A stretch of 64,000 nucleotides of DNA, from assembly GCA_907165275.2 (NCBI GenBank), contig OU015664.1, forward strand, positions 5,790,001 through 5,854,000. Direction: 5' to 3'. The stretch comes from Zygaena filipendulae. Lineage: Eukaryota > Arthropoda > Insecta > Lepidoptera > Zygaenidae. Below are positions 24,990 through 36,887 of this stretch, piece after piece. Under the pieces are notes generated by a model. That model made no database searches and had not been told where the DNA came from. It saw only the letters and a program-made list of their open reading frames with translations. A program made the position numbers and the translations under genes. Positions within the stretch are counted from its first letter, which is position 1, and every line of letters starts with the position of its first letter.

Positions 24990-25345
24990 TCTTAATATAT
25001 ATAAATCACGTGTCACGTTGTTTATCCGCGATGATAAACCACTGCAGGGGGCTCTGCCCCGAAGCAGTCACCTCTGAGGCTAGCGATTGTCCGCGATGGA
25101 CTCCGAAACTACTGAACGGATTTTGATAAACTTTTGTAACCATTTATAATATGGTCCAACTTAAAAGATAGGATAGTTTTTATCCCGGAAGTCACGCGGG
25201 AACTCCGGCACTAATGCGGGGAACAGCTAATCACCGTAAACTACTGTCGGGGTACAAAGAAGGACATAGAGTACTTTTTTCCCGCAACCTCCGCGGGAAC
25301 TCCGAAATTGCCGCGGATGAAATCGCGGGGGACAGCTAATTGTTT
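24990..25345 (-). repeat. Composite CCGCGG-family repeat
   Basis: Left half matches 45480-45672 ('tataaatcacgtgtcacgtt' and 'ctactgaacggattttgata'). There are two successive heads on the minus strand, one ending near 25229 ('ggggaacagctaat') and one near 25341 ('cgggggacagctaat'). It is a tandem or nested pair. Confidence 0.6.
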
Positions 25346-26985
25346 GATATAGTATGGTATAGAGTTAGTTTAGGTTTAAGTTACTCAACGAATATATGAC
25401 TAAACATGTTGTTCTAACTCGTTTAAAATTGAATTTCCCCCAACTCTCCCGACAGTTCAAATCGGTGTTCATAGCTAAAGCGCAAACCACGTACGTTGAA
25501 ACACTGATAAAAATTACAGTTAGTTTAAATCAAAAGCGAGCTGTATGGGGATTGCTAGCTCTGAGCTCGCGTTTCCAAGCTAACGAGCTGTTTTATTTAT
25601 TTGTTACATGCTTCAGTATAGTATTATATTATCTGTGATGCTACTAAAGTATGAATTTAGCTTCAATACCTACGTTGCATTGTTTATTGTTCACTTACTG
25701 ATATAATTGTTTTGAATTTTTGTTTTATTGAGAATTAAAATCCCTTATTTAATATCTACCTATCTTTTTAATATCTATTTTTGTAGTTGCTTATAATATT
25801 ATTATAGAATGTTTATGTGACTTAAAAGTACCTAAATAATATAAGTGCACAAAAATCCTACTTCTTCCGTAACCGAAAATATCGAAATCTATATCGAAAA
25901 GATTATGTTTACTTAAAACCAATTTCTATAAAATTTTTTGAACCAATCAAGCCGAGCGTTTGTGGTTAACGCGTAATTCACTTTCTAGATAAAAAGTATG
26001 AAAGGCGACCGCCAGTTTGTAGGTTACGCTCAAACTCGCTCTACTTAGGAATACTTAAGAGATTAACCAATAAATTTAAATGAGAAAGAGGAATACCAAT
26101 ACCTGCAAAGTATTTAAAACGAAGACAAGACACAGAATTCAGTAAAGATTTTAAACACAGAAAAGACTTAAATACCTACGTAAAAGTTTGCATATTGATA
26201 ATAATCTACTTGTGTATAAAACACCTAACTTCCCACAAAAAATAATAATAGAATTTGAATAATAAATAAGTTTAAGTGATTTAGATAATTTAAACGCTTA
26301 CCTACTATGTCTGCCTTTATAGTAGATAGAATACGAGTATTAAAATAGTTTTAATGATAAATGCACGATGTCACTTAGGATTCAGAAACACTGTAGTTTT
26401 TGAGGTTATGAGGTTAAGACAAATAAACAAACAAACGTACAAAAGATCAAATCTTTTCTCTATATAACATTGTTATAGATACAGAAAATACATATATAGT
26501 GTTTCTCGAAGATATGATTTTCAATTATTTCCTTAGATTTCCTTTTGCTTATGCACACAAATATGATACTTTCAAGGGAAAGCAGCGGCAATGCGCGTGG
26601 AAAGTCTGCTGGGTTGAGAGGTAGCATGGGAGCATGGTTCGGTAAACACGGCGTTTCGTCATTGCACTGTTGTCACGAACAATGGCCGGCCCGGTGTCTG
26701 TCTGTCTCCTCACAATAACCCAAGACACGCCTCTCCGAGGTGAAAGTGAAATAACGCACCCACAAACCTATAACAACAAAGCGCAACGTAGCGATACATC
26801 TATTTTGTTTATCTATTTTTCAATTATTTGCGCAAATTTCGGGATTCTTTCAGGGAGTCTTTGAAATGAAAGTCTTTCAATACATTGCAGCTTATGTTAT
26901 TTACCAGTGTTTCTCTACTACTATTTCTTTGCAAAAATAACGTTTCTTTATACGTAATTCTTCATACATACTTAATGAAAATAAG
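25346..26985. other. Unique stretch with modest GC patch
   Basis: No gene recognised. The block at 26580-26770 is GC-richer and holds a 64-codon frame (26670-26864) without a known domain. Confidence 0.4.
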
Positions 26986-27100
26986 AGCCCAAAGTTACCA
27001 GTGGCGAAGGTACCATATAAGCCGATTCCCACCGGCTTCCCTTCAGAAGTTGGGAACACAACCACTCTCTCTACCGTAATTTAGAAATGGCACAATCAGT

Positions 27101-27152
27101 AATTTTTGTAGTCAGTATTTCAGTAGAATCTACTGAAATACTACAAAAATTA
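27101..27152. repeat. Near-perfect palindrome in the hAT MITE
   Basis: 'gtatttcagtaga' abuts 'tctactgaaatac' without a loop. The arms extend outward to about 24 bp with a 4-base insertion in the left arm. The corresponding segment in copy 1 is not duplicated in this way, so this is a local inverted duplication. Confidence 0.6.
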
Positions 27153-27228
27153 TCTCTACTGAGTAGAAAAAATTACAAAACGCCTAAACTATCAACAAAA
27201 TTTGCTCTTCAACAACAAATTGTTATAA

Positions 27229-27598
27229 AAAAACACAAAACTGAAAAGCTAAAAATAAAATGCTAAAATTAACAAAATACCGATTTAATCCAAAAGACAA
27301 AAACACACGTAATATTATTATTGGTTTGTGCTACCACTGATCGGTTTGAATTCGGTGACAAGCCCGCTGGTGTCTGCCCACTTGGGTTGTCCTGCTCACG
27401 AAGAGCTGGTGGCGGGAGTCGACTTAGCCCATCTACCCCCTCCATATTTGGCTTGTCACCGACTTCATACCGATCAGTGGTAGCACAAACCAATAATAAT
27501 ATTACGTGTGTTTTTGTCTTTTGGATTAAATCGGTATTTTGTTAATTTTAGCATTTTATTTTTAGCTTTTCAGTTTTGTGTTTTTGGAAGTCGGTTTT
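27229..27598. repeat. Long inverted repeat, 117-bp arms
   Basis: Left arm about 27229-27345 is the reverse complement of 27469-27585, with an asymmetric 123-bp centre that itself begins and ends with gtgacaagcc/ggcttgtcac words. The right side continues into 'ggaagtcggtttt' (27586-27598). The equivalent palindrome is at 52339-52695. Confidence 0.8.
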
Positions 27599-28130
27599 AA
27601 TTTTTTTGTTAAAAATTTTTGTTTATTTTTCGCTTTTAAGTGACTTAGTTGGTGATTTCTTTAAGTTACAATAGCCTAATGTCAACTGCTCATCACCTTT
27701 TACAAAATATTACTTTTCCCGACGCAGGGACGTTAATTGTTGAGGAGTTCTCCTAGTGCTTCACCATCAGTTCCACTTCACCATATACATTGTGACAGGC
27801 ATAAATTGTTTAGAAACCATATTAAAGTTAACGATTCAGAACCCGTGAAATACCTATTATTGAGTAGTTCCGATGACCATCTGTGGTCTTCACCATCAGT
27901 TCCACTTCTTCAAATTTTGCTTTCCGAAAGCAAATAAACGATTTACTATAAAAAATACAAAAAACGCTATAGGTGTGCCTATAATTTTTGAAGAGTTCCC
28001 TCGATTTCTCCAAGATCCCATCATCAGATCCCGACTTGGTGGCAATGGGACCTAATTGGGAGTAAACCCTTTCAAACAAAAAAAGAATTTTTCAAATCGG
28101 TCCAACCGTCTTCGAGTAATCGGTGAACAT

Positions 28131-28170
<40 letters not shown>

Positions 28171-28216
28171 ATACATACAATCGAACATAGAACCTCCTCC
28201 TTTTTGGAAGTCGGTT
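27229..28216 (-). mobile_element. Fold-back element, short copy
   Basis: Read on the minus strand it starts AACCGACTTCCAAAAAGG at 28216, runs through a T/A homopolymer (28137-28168) and the 'gggatctgatgatgggatc' body, and ends in a long palindrome. The body unit that is duplicated in the copy at 51461 is single here. The outermost AACCGACTTCC is missing at the 27229 end. Transposon class not resolved; a related head appears at 10048, 20576 and 59198. Confidence 0.65.
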
Positions 28217-28872
28217 AATAAGCCGCTGGCGCGATCGGCTTTTTGACAGTTAAACTTCCATACAAAATAATGCCGTGACGTCACATCAAGGTCGCAGGCA
28301 GCCGGCTAAAGTAGCTACTTTGGCAAGCCGCTGCAAATCGAGTTACTCCCTCCATCTCGCTCGCACGCACGCATTTTTTATTACTGTCTCAACAAATATC
28401 CTTATTGGTCCTAGAAATTAGAAACGAAGCGGACATTCTGTGTTGACTAGCTATTGACAGACTACTTGAATTTATGACGAAAAAATTTAAAATTTATAGG
28501 TATTTGAATTTATTAGTTAGTTTCATGTATTAGAATTTATTTCTTGGTATTAAATAGTAATTAGTATTATAGTTGATTTTTTTTGTTGTGTGTAGTGATA
28601 GTGAAAGCAATTACGCAGATGTACGTTGAAATTAGGTATTGCGGTAAGTAGATAGTTTAATAAGTGGAAATTACGTATTTATAGTAGGTACCAAATAGAT
28701 TTCCGGCTTGCCTCTCTCAGTATTTCACCCTTCGCTACTGAAAGTTACCATCTTTTAATAGTTCTAATTACAAAACTCACTTCCATGTAAACTTTCACTC
28801 TTATTTTTTAACATAAACCATGTACTGACGCAAAAGAAAATTGTAATAAAACCAAAGAGCATGTATGTCACC

Positions 28873-31105
28873 CAGAGGCGGATCCAGGATTTAGTTGAGG
28901 GGGGGCAATTTGGTTGCACCATGAAATTTTTAGAAATAACAGGATGCACAGAGAAGTTTAATAGTAAAGTTTAAGTGCATTCTAGTTCGTATTGAGAGGT
29001 ATCTAAATTGAGCTTATATATGTTTGGGTTTTTTCATAGTTAAAAAAATGGTTTTCAAAAACGATTCACCTTACGTATAACCGCTTTTGCGTACGATTCT
29101 CTGTAAAATCAAAGTATTTTCGTACTTTACTATTTTGAACATGTACTTTCATTCATAAAATAATCTACATGGAAGCTACAAAAGTTAAAAGTCAAAAATG
29201 GAAAATTTACAACCAAGCGAATCTGACCTGAATTTACAACTTAAAATTTGAAGAAGGCAATTTGTAGATTTATATCTTTAAAGTGATAGGTAAATAACAA
29301 GGAGTGTTATGGTTACTAGCAGATTTTTTACTAAAACTGAGGAAAAAATACCATCACCTGTGATGTGATGAAAACGTGTTTGGTGATTAGAGAAATAAAG
29401 AACTAACTAACTACCCGATGTAGCTTCACGACCGACATAAAGAAGTCTGAAACTTTCTTTGAAGTAAGACGGTGACCTGGGATCCCGCAGCACTATGGTA
29501 GGTACAAAGAATATGTGTAGTGCATCTAAAGCGAATATGTAAGGCACACACACACATTTTGCAGTCGCTCCAACGTCTTATCGCGTTACTCTTCCGCCAG
29601 ATTCATATAGCACACATTGGCGTAATTAAGAAAGAGAAGGTTCCACTCCTTGGATTAAGGAGATTTTAATAAAAATTAGGAGAAAATGGAAGAGAACGCA
29701 GAAAATTCAGAAAAGCGAATAATTTTTGTCCATATGACGAGATTACGGAAAAATAGGCACTATTGACAAAGAGATCAAGGTTTTTGACAGTGGAAATGAT
29801 TTTAAAACTTATAGTGGACAGAAGGAAAATTTGATCCATTTTGGAAATTTTCCCAGAATTTTTTACAAATCCGAATTCATCGCGCACCGCACGTGATTAA
29901 AGTCGTCGACTATTTTTTGAGCACAGAGGTACAATATGACGGGGTATAAAATCGAATAGTTTTGGGAAGTGAAATCACAAAAGATTACTTCTAACTTCCA
30001 AGTCGTTGAATGAAGTTAAAGAAAAGGGGTAGAGAAACTATGTAACGAGGCTGCTATTGGCAAGGTGCAAAGCGGATGGAGGGAGTAGCCTAAATGATCA
30101 CAGCGCTCGCTACGGCTAAAATTGACATTTTTGTCGCTGACTGTAAATTTTACCAATTTCCAAGACCGTTGTGAAAACGAGACCCAAGAAATAAGTGGAT
30201 AATTGCCGTAAGAAGAAGAAAAAAGTAAGCCACAGTAGGCTCATTTTTCACTGAAAATAACAATTTTATTGTTATTGGCAATAATGTTACTGACTACCAT
30301 CGCCCAAAATTCTCTAATACAGTAAAATAACATTAATTTTTTTTACAAATTTACTTACTTCTCCGATCCATGAGTGTGGATTCATGGCGCGGGTGTTTTC
30401 CGGCTGTTTCGTGGCTTCGGGCGCGAATGTGGAGAGGCCTTAATACCTTTTTTTTTTAAATCTGTTCCTTTTTTGTATTCAAAAATTGATGTTTACATTT
30501 TGACAGAACTCAGACTCCTTACTTACATACAGAGAGAAGGTAATCACTATTCACTACGTGGTACATATTCCGAAATTAATTTATCTTTTATCCGAATAAA
30601 TAGTTTAAAATCACTTCAATCCTTTCATTGAGCTAGCCCAAGGCATACTTTACTTACGAACCTGACAACTATGGGGATAATAATTTGTAAAAACATACAT
30701 ACAGCCGAAAACAGAAACTCCTCCTTTTAAATGAGAAATGTACCGGATTTTCGCAGATAGGAATGAGAAAAACCATACGGCACGTAGTTTCAAACCAGAA
30801 AATTTGTTCCAACGAAAGATTTGACGGATATTATGTTTGTTTTACAATAATGCGAACTTCCATAAAGGTTCGCTTACGGACTAATCTTTTAAAGTTTTAA
30901 AAATGAATATCCGTTCGTTCATTCGTTAATTTCTATTCATTCCCCTATTCATTCATTTAAATTACGATGAAAGTTTGGTGAAAAGACACAAGCACGGACA
31001 CAAGCCTGCGAAGATTTTTCTAAAGTTCAATTAAAGTAGGTACCTATTTAGGTCTTCAGGGGGGGGGCAATTGCACCCAGTGCACCCCCCCTGGATCCGC
31101 CCCTG
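28873..31105 (+). mobile_element. 2.2-kb hAT element, non-autonomous
   Basis: Ends CAGAGGCGGATCCAGG (28873-28888) and CCTGGATCCGCCCCTG (31090-31105) differ at one of 16 positions; both continue inward into G/C runs. The 8-mer ATGTCACC flanks both sides (28865-28872 and 31106-31113). An autonomous hAT transposase would need roughly 600 codons; the longest frames inside are 73 and 85 codons and show no RNase-H-like or hATC motifs that I recognise. So this is a decayed or internally substituted copy. Confidence 0.85.
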
Positions 31106-31113
31106 ATGTCACC

Positions 31114-33255
31114 ATGATTATTATCTTTGACCACTACGTTTTATTTGATAACCACTGCGATACCTTGGTCAGGTTTACAAATAAACTATGGAAAAATAAG
31201 TTAGGAAACCTTACGATTTCTTTTCTATTGAAGTTTAAGTGTATAAAATATTTCATAAAAATATCTACTATTTTTAACTATATATATTTTAACTAACTAT
31301 ATATAACTGTAGATAATGCGTTACTTCGCAGTCATCGTCAGCATATTGGTAGATGGACGGCTACTGCTGTTCGAAGGATCTCAAGAGGAACCGTTCTGTC
31401 GCTTATTATGTTGAGTCCATGCTTCCACCATACATACCGTCGATCCATCTCGCGAGGGTCTGCCCACACCTCGTCAGCCGGCACGTGATCGCTATTGGAC
31501 AGCTGTTCAACGTCTCTCTACGACCAATGTATACTACACCCACAGCCACTTAAGCTTTATAATTCTTCGAGCAATATAGGTATTTTAAATTGGACCTCCT
31601 ACGGATCTGCTTAGGTACTTCTATTTCGCTCCCGTAGTGTAAACTCACAGTATGTATTTGAAATATTAGTCTACCTTAATTAAAAGTACTCATTAAGGCA
31701 TACGTACCTCTACCTACAACTAAATGCGATTATGCAGTTTTAGGTATGACGCTTAAGAATCTCTTAATACGTTTGAACATTCTGATTATTAATCTCAATA
31801 GCATTATTTTATATTTATTTACTTCCAGAATCAAATACATGAACCAAATATACGAGACACTTAAGCTCGAATATGAATACGAAAGCGTGTTAGCCCGAGT
31901 TTCATGCAGAAAAAGGAGGACAGTGCAGGCCTAATTGTAGTCACAGATAGTTGGAGAGCTGGAAAATGCTACGGGGTACCCTTTATCTCGGTACATACAG
32001 GAAAGTTCCCGTGGGATTTCGGTTTTTAATTTTTTTTAAATTCTGAAAACAACAGCTGGTTAAACATAAAATCCAAGCCAGCTTTTTATTAAACTACTTA
32101 ACAATTTACCTTCGTTATATCCGAATTAATGTAGCGCGGTTTCCTTTAAAAAAACCCAATATTTTTTTAACTGAAGAACGAAAGCTAAAATAATATTTCC
32201 ACTGTAATTTTTCATTTTCCAATTAGAAAAGTTAGTCTTCTTTGTAGTATTTATTCGGGTGTTTTCCACGTAATTAGTTATTAGGTGAGCCTTTAACCTT
32301 GAAACCGTAAAAATGTATTGTATACTATTTTAAGTGCTGGATAAATTGTAATTCGGCCCGCAGGCGTTCCGCGTTTTACCTTCCGAGACTTTGCATAAGA
32401 AAAAAAGTCTATTGTTGGCATTCGAAAACTGGTAGAACGAGCTTCCACAGGTTTAATAATACAAAGAAAGCTAAATTAAAAAGCATCCGGCCATTGCGAT
32501 TGCCACGCCAAAGGAAGCTTTATCATCTCGCTCCCATTCTAGAAACTTAGTTAATGTTTTCGTTTCTTTTTATGACTTTTGCATTTATCACCGACCAATG
32601 ATATTACAAGTACTTTAAAAAAGTACGTTCTTTGAGCACCGTGGAAAAATAACATAGTTGCATTAAATTTCTCGCATCGAAAAATAGAAGCAAAACGGTT
32701 AACACAATATCTACTTATACGTATAAAACGAGTTATATAAATACAAAACAGTATAATTAGTTTCATTAAAAAGTTCAATAAACAGTTAAATTCAATGTCA
32801 AGACGATTCTTTACAGTTTTAGTGTTGTGCCAACAGTTTACTGCCAATTTTTTTAGTGCGAGTGGTTCATACGGTAGGTATGTGATAGCGTGGGCACCAC
32901 TGCTGGGTGCCACACGGTTACTTTAAGAACTTTAACACAAAGTAATTGACAGATCTATGGCGTAATATACATAAAAAGTGGGTTCGAGTATCAGTGTTCT
33001 ATACTTGCAACCGAGGAATGACAAAAAAGCATGTGGGGTATCGTAGGTCTCGAAAAACGCACTGATTTTTCTATGCCGGTTAGTAAAGTCTTAGAAAGTC
33101 TCCTCGTCTCTTTTTAACTAACATAATATAGGGTAGCTGAAATGTTCAAGGTGGTAGAACCTAAAAAAACCGAAATGAGTGGTGTCGTGTAGTTTTAAAA
33201 TAAAGAAATTTAAAAAAATGGAGTGGGATATTCAGAAAAAATCTTTGTATTTTAA
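31114..33255. other. Unique stretch, no gene recognised
   Basis: A 66-codon frame (31353-31553) lies in slightly GC-richer DNA and a 120-codon minus-strand frame spans 32551-32913. Neither has a domain I recognise. The latter is lysine- and asparagine-rich, as expected from AT-rich random sequence. Confidence 0.4.
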
Positions 33256-33481
33256 TAATAGGCTAGATAAACATGATGAAAATATTGGACATGTACTTTT
33301 TTACGTAATCAAAAAATAACGACGAATCGAATCGTGTCGAAATTTCGCGCGAAGTCATACCTTTTGGTACACTTTATACTTAGTTATGACGTCAAGAGAC
33401 CCCACTCCTACATTTTATCTAAGTATTTTTTTAAACAATTTAAACAAGCGAAATATACACGTGTCTACTATTTATTAATTA

Positions 33482-33755
33482 CTAGTTGTGCCCCGCGGTT
33501 TCACCCGCGTTAATTTCAGAGTTCCCGCGGGAATTCCTGGATAAAAAGTACCTTATGTGTTAATCTGATGTATAAGCTATATAAAGTAAATAATAATAAG
33601 CTATATAAAGTATAATGTAAAGTTTCATTTAAATCCATCCAGTAGTTTTTCGTGAAAGAGTAACAAACAAACATCCATCCATCCATCCATCCATCCATCC
33701 ATTCATCCATCCATCCATACATTCTTACAAACTTTCGCTTTTATAATATTAGTCG
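33482..33755 (+). repeat. CCGCGG-family repeat nested in MITE copy 3
   Basis: Runs from 'agttgtgccccgcggtttc' to 'ttcgcttttataatatta'. The interior carries a (CATC)n microsatellite at 33671-33718. Sequence on both sides belongs to the palindrome-centred MITE. Confidence 0.65.
33671..33718. repeat. (CATC)n microsatellite
   Basis: About twelve CATC units with one TTC interruption. Its minus-strand translation gives a W-M-D-G repeat frame, which is not a gene. Confidence 0.9.
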
Positions 33756-34029
33756 GATCTACCTGAATGACGGACTAAATAAATATCAAGTATGTTGATC
33801 TCATACCTCGGCAACATGCCTTGCCATTGCCATTAACATTCTTTCCGCCTATTTGGAACCTCTGGATCTGCGTGGCTCGACACGCACTCGGTTGGTTTTA
33901 CATTGATAAAATATCAAATAAAAAAATCCAAAGCTAATTTAAATAGAAGAAGAGTTCTGGAGGTCTTGCACAAAGTTTATCCGAAGGTTAAGCTTTTTTC
34001 AGCGTCATTTGAGTCAAGAGCGAGATGTC

Positions 34030-34110
34030 AAAAACCGTCGCGATAACGCTATCTTATCGCGGAAATACCAATGGCCGCGTCGACAGACCTTGTATGCGCA
34101 TGCGCAAACC
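34030..34110. promoter_or_regulatory. NRF-1-type palindrome and CGCGATAA hairpin
   Basis: TGCGCATGCGCA (34095-34106) is the exact palindromic consensus for NRF-1 / Ewg. Just upstream CGCGATAA (34039-34046) and TTATCGCG (34054-34061) form an 8-bp inverted repeat. Such sites occur in promoters, but I see no exon attached. Confidence 0.3.
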
Positions 34111-34853
34111 ATTACATTTTACAAATAAAATTATTACAAGTTTAAAATAGAAAATATAGGTAGGTATGTTTTGTATTTATTATATCAAATGTTTAAAGAA
34201 ATAGGTAAGTCATAAATAATATTTTCAATTTTAACACCTTTTGTCTATTTAAAACAGTTACGGAGATTCAGATATGTAGTAAGATCAATGAGATAAAAAT
34301 TACGACCAAATGCTGAAGCATTCTCTTGCTACTTTTCCGGGCAGACAGCCGATATACCTACTTAACTGCTTCGGGGCTACGAACAAACTTTTTTATAAAC
34401 CTCGTTTTATATAAATACAATTAGACAAACCAAAGTTTATAATGATTTTAATAGATCATGAATAGACCCACATTACAAAACTTTGAAAACTTATGTTAAA
34501 ACTCTTTAAATGTGGTAAATTATAGTAAGAATAAGTACATGTGAGAACAAGTTTTATTATAATTACTGACCTATCTTTTAATACTAACTGGTATTAGGAG
34601 TTACCTGTGGGAGTTACAAATCGTGAATTTCGTACCTCTAAAATTATATTTTATTTGTTTTTATAAGCCATAAAGTTATGTCCTATTTATTTCGTTAAGT
34701 TATAAAATTATTTTTGTTCCCACCCAATTTCGTGTCTCCTTGAATCGTCTGTACCTATCTACAACATTGAATGACAGAATAAGGAAAACGTTTACCTGCA
34801 TATTTAATTCCCGGAATCAAGGAAAGTATTTATAATAATTTGTCGTTAGTAGG

Positions 34854-35009
34854 TGTTGCAAACTCCTTTTCGTTTTTAAAGTTTAGCATATTTTTTATTA
34901 TTCATTTGTTTAGATTTTTTCAAATACGAATCTGTCGCCTTTGACTTTTAGGTTTTTTTTTTTTTTTAAATATATTGTTTTCCTTTGCTACGCACGTTCT
35001 AGTTTTTCA
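34854..35009 (+). repeat. 5' LTR of BEL/Pao element
   Basis: Starts TGTTGCAAACTCC and ends AGTTTTTCA (TG...CA). Base-for-base equal to the 3' LTR by my reading, except for a T run of 15 here against 14 there. At 156 bp it is short for BEL/Pao. After it the sequence enters gag without a recognisable primer-binding site. Confidence 0.85.
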
Positions 35010-35011
35010 TT

Positions 35012-36826
35012 TAACGTGTAAAGTTAACCCGTGCGGTGTCGACGGTTGTCGCCTACGGCACAACCCTTTGCTTCATCAAACTCCGGCAGCCTCACTCGAT
35101 GTGAATACGATCGATGCAAACGAACAAAAAGTTGTATCCACCACATTTGTATCCACTACATCTACATCAGCTCATCGTCCGAAGGCCTACCTGAAGATCA
35201 TCCCGGTGACCGTATCCGGTCCGGCGGGAGCGCGCAATGTATACGCACTCCTGGACGACGGCAGTACCGCAACTTTGATTGACAGCAGCATCGCCGCGTG
35301 CATAGGAGCGTCGGGGCCGCAACAAACTATTACAGTTAACGGTATCGGTGGGCTCGAGAGGATCACCACGGTATCATATGTTGATTTTTACATTAAGGGC
35401 AGGTACACACAGGAGACATTTTTGGTGAAAAATGCTAGGGCTATGGAGTCTTTGTCTTTACATACACAGTCAATACGGCAGGAAACCGTAGAAAGTCTTT
35501 CACACTTAGCCGACTTGAGTGAAGTTTTGGTGTATGATAGCGCCACACCAACCATCTTAATAGGGGTAGAACATTGGCACTTAACTATTAATAGAGAGGT
35601 ACGTGTTGGTAGAAAAAACGAACCTGTAGCCTGTTTAACAGCACTAGGCTGGTCGTTATACGGCGTTGCTTCTAGCAAAACGAGTTTAATCGAATTTGTG
35701 AACGTTGGCACGTTCACCGAACCATCTACTAATGATTCTTTAGAGGTTTTAATTAAAGAGCAATACAAAATAGATTCATTAGGTATTTGCAAAAAAGAAA
35801 CGTCACATAGTAAACAGGATGAACGTGCAGTAGATATTTTGGAGGCTACTTCAAGACGATTACTGAGCGGTCGTTTTGAGGTAGGTATGCCATGGCGTGA
35901 CGATATACAGCGTGTTCCCGATAGCTAAAAAGAAACGTCACATAGTAAACAGGATCAACGTGCAGTAGATATTTTGGAGGCTACTTCAAGACGATTACTG
36001 AGCGGTCGTTTTGAGGTAGGTATGCCATGGCGTGACGATATACAGCGTGTTCCCGATAGCTAAAAAGAAACGTCACATAGTAAACAGGATCAACGTGCAG
36101 TAGATATTTTGGAGGCTACTTCAAGACGATTACTGAGCGGTCGTTTTGAGGTAGGTATGCCATGGCGTGACGATATACAGCGTGTTCCCGATAGCTACTC
36201 TCAGGCAATATCACGATTTTTAAGCTTAGAAAAACGCATGGCTAAAGATCCTGATTTTGCTGAAGCTTATAATGTTTTTATGACAAACATGATTTCTAAA
36301 GGTTACGCAGAATTATGCCCACCCGACACATATTATAGTAATCATAAGAGTATCCGTTTCGATAACGATTTACGCCTTTATCTTCCACATTTTGGTGTGT
36401 TTCATCCACAGAAGCGTAAAATTCGCGTTGTACACGATGCAGCCATTAATCGGAGATCTTCCGCCTCAGTGACTTGCCCATCATCGTCGGCCGTTCACAT
36501 ATACTGGCCTAGATTATTTTGGCCCAATCAACACCACTCCACTCCATCCACATTGCGCTTGGCGGATAACTTTTGGAGTCGTTGGGTGAAAGAAGTCCTA
36601 CCCACGATGCAACCTCGACAAGTGAATAAATAACACAGAGCAAAGTTTGAAAATTGGTGATTTGGTTTTGGTTGTTGACGGGACTTTACCGAGAGGAACT
36701 TGGCCGCGAGGACGCATTGCTAACGTCTTTCCAGGGAAAGATGGCGTAGTAAGGGTGGTGGACGTAGCCGTTTCAGGGGGTTTGCTTCGACGGCCCTCAA
36801 AGAAATTGGTCAAGTTGGTCACTTAA
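35012..36826 (+). pseudogene. BEL/Pao gag-pol remnant
   Basis: The first frame (ATG at 34975 inside the LTR, stop at 35926-35928) encodes a zinc-knuckle-like cluster C15, C20, C25, H29 and H34, then an aspartic protease of the DUF1758 type with LLDDGSTA at residues 92-99, and a later ALGWSLYG motif. After a triplicated segment a second frame (36109-36633) gives the start of the RT domain, including FHPQKRKIRVVHDA. It then changes abruptly near 36465 to a C-terminal integrase/DUF5641-like segment (FWSRWVKEVLPTM), with a frameshift near 36640 before GDLVLV and PRGTWPRGRI, ending TAA about 36824. The RT YVDD region and the integrase core are absent. Family assignment is by motif memory. It is clearly non-functional because of two in-frame stops, a large deletion and a frameshift. 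Confidence 0.85.
35792..36196 (+). repeat. Three tandem 135-bp units in the pol remnant
   Basis: Units 35792-35926, 35927-36061 and 36062-36196. Because 135 is a multiple of three the frame is kept, but each junction creates TAA (35926-35928 and 36061-36063). Unit 1 has 'gatgaacgt' where units 2 and 3 have 'gatcaacgt'; otherwise I see no difference. Confidence 0.9.
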
Positions 36827-36887
36827 ACCAATTAGCTTGAGTGACACATTTTAGTTAATTTGTGCATTCATGCACAAGGGGTCGGAA

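Larger units (their letters stand above)
26999..28740 (+). mobile_element. hAT MITE, CAGTRGCGAAGG family, copy 2, disrupted
   Basis: Left end CAGTGGCGAAGGTA at 26999, right end ACCCTTCGCTACTG at 28740, flanked by the 8-mer AAAGTTAC at 26991-26998 and 28741-28748. It is over six times the length of copy 1 (18895-19164) because the fold-back element at 27229-28216 sits inside it, along with about 430 bp of additional internal sequence (28217-28645). No transposase frame is visible. Confidence 0.85.
33260..33780 (+). mobile_element. Palindrome-centred MITE, copy 3, split
   Basis: 'aatattggacatgtac', 'ttacgtaatcaaaaaataac' and the gtcata/ttatgacgtc centre (33353-33395) match copies 1 and 2. The expected GACGGACTA end appears only at about 33769-33777, after a complete CCGCGG-family repeat. 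The left terminal repeat is decayed. Confidence 0.55.

Noticed and set aside
27269..27545. Pair of near-identical 74-residue frames on opposite strands, and a similar pair at 52373-52661
   Set aside because: They are translations of the two arms of the same palindrome, so the matching proteins are produced by inverted-repeat symmetry, not by duplicated genes.
32551..32913. 120-residue minus-strand frame as a host gene
   Set aside because: Composition fits chance AT-rich coding, there is no recognisable domain, and no splice or promoter support.
33516..33722. Minus-strand frame with repeated W-M-D-G
   Set aside because: Direct translation of the (CATC)n microsatellite.
35388..35792. 134-residue minus-strand frame
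   Set aside because: Lies antisense to the BEL/Pao protease region, whose plus-strand frame has clear family motifs; it is a shadow.
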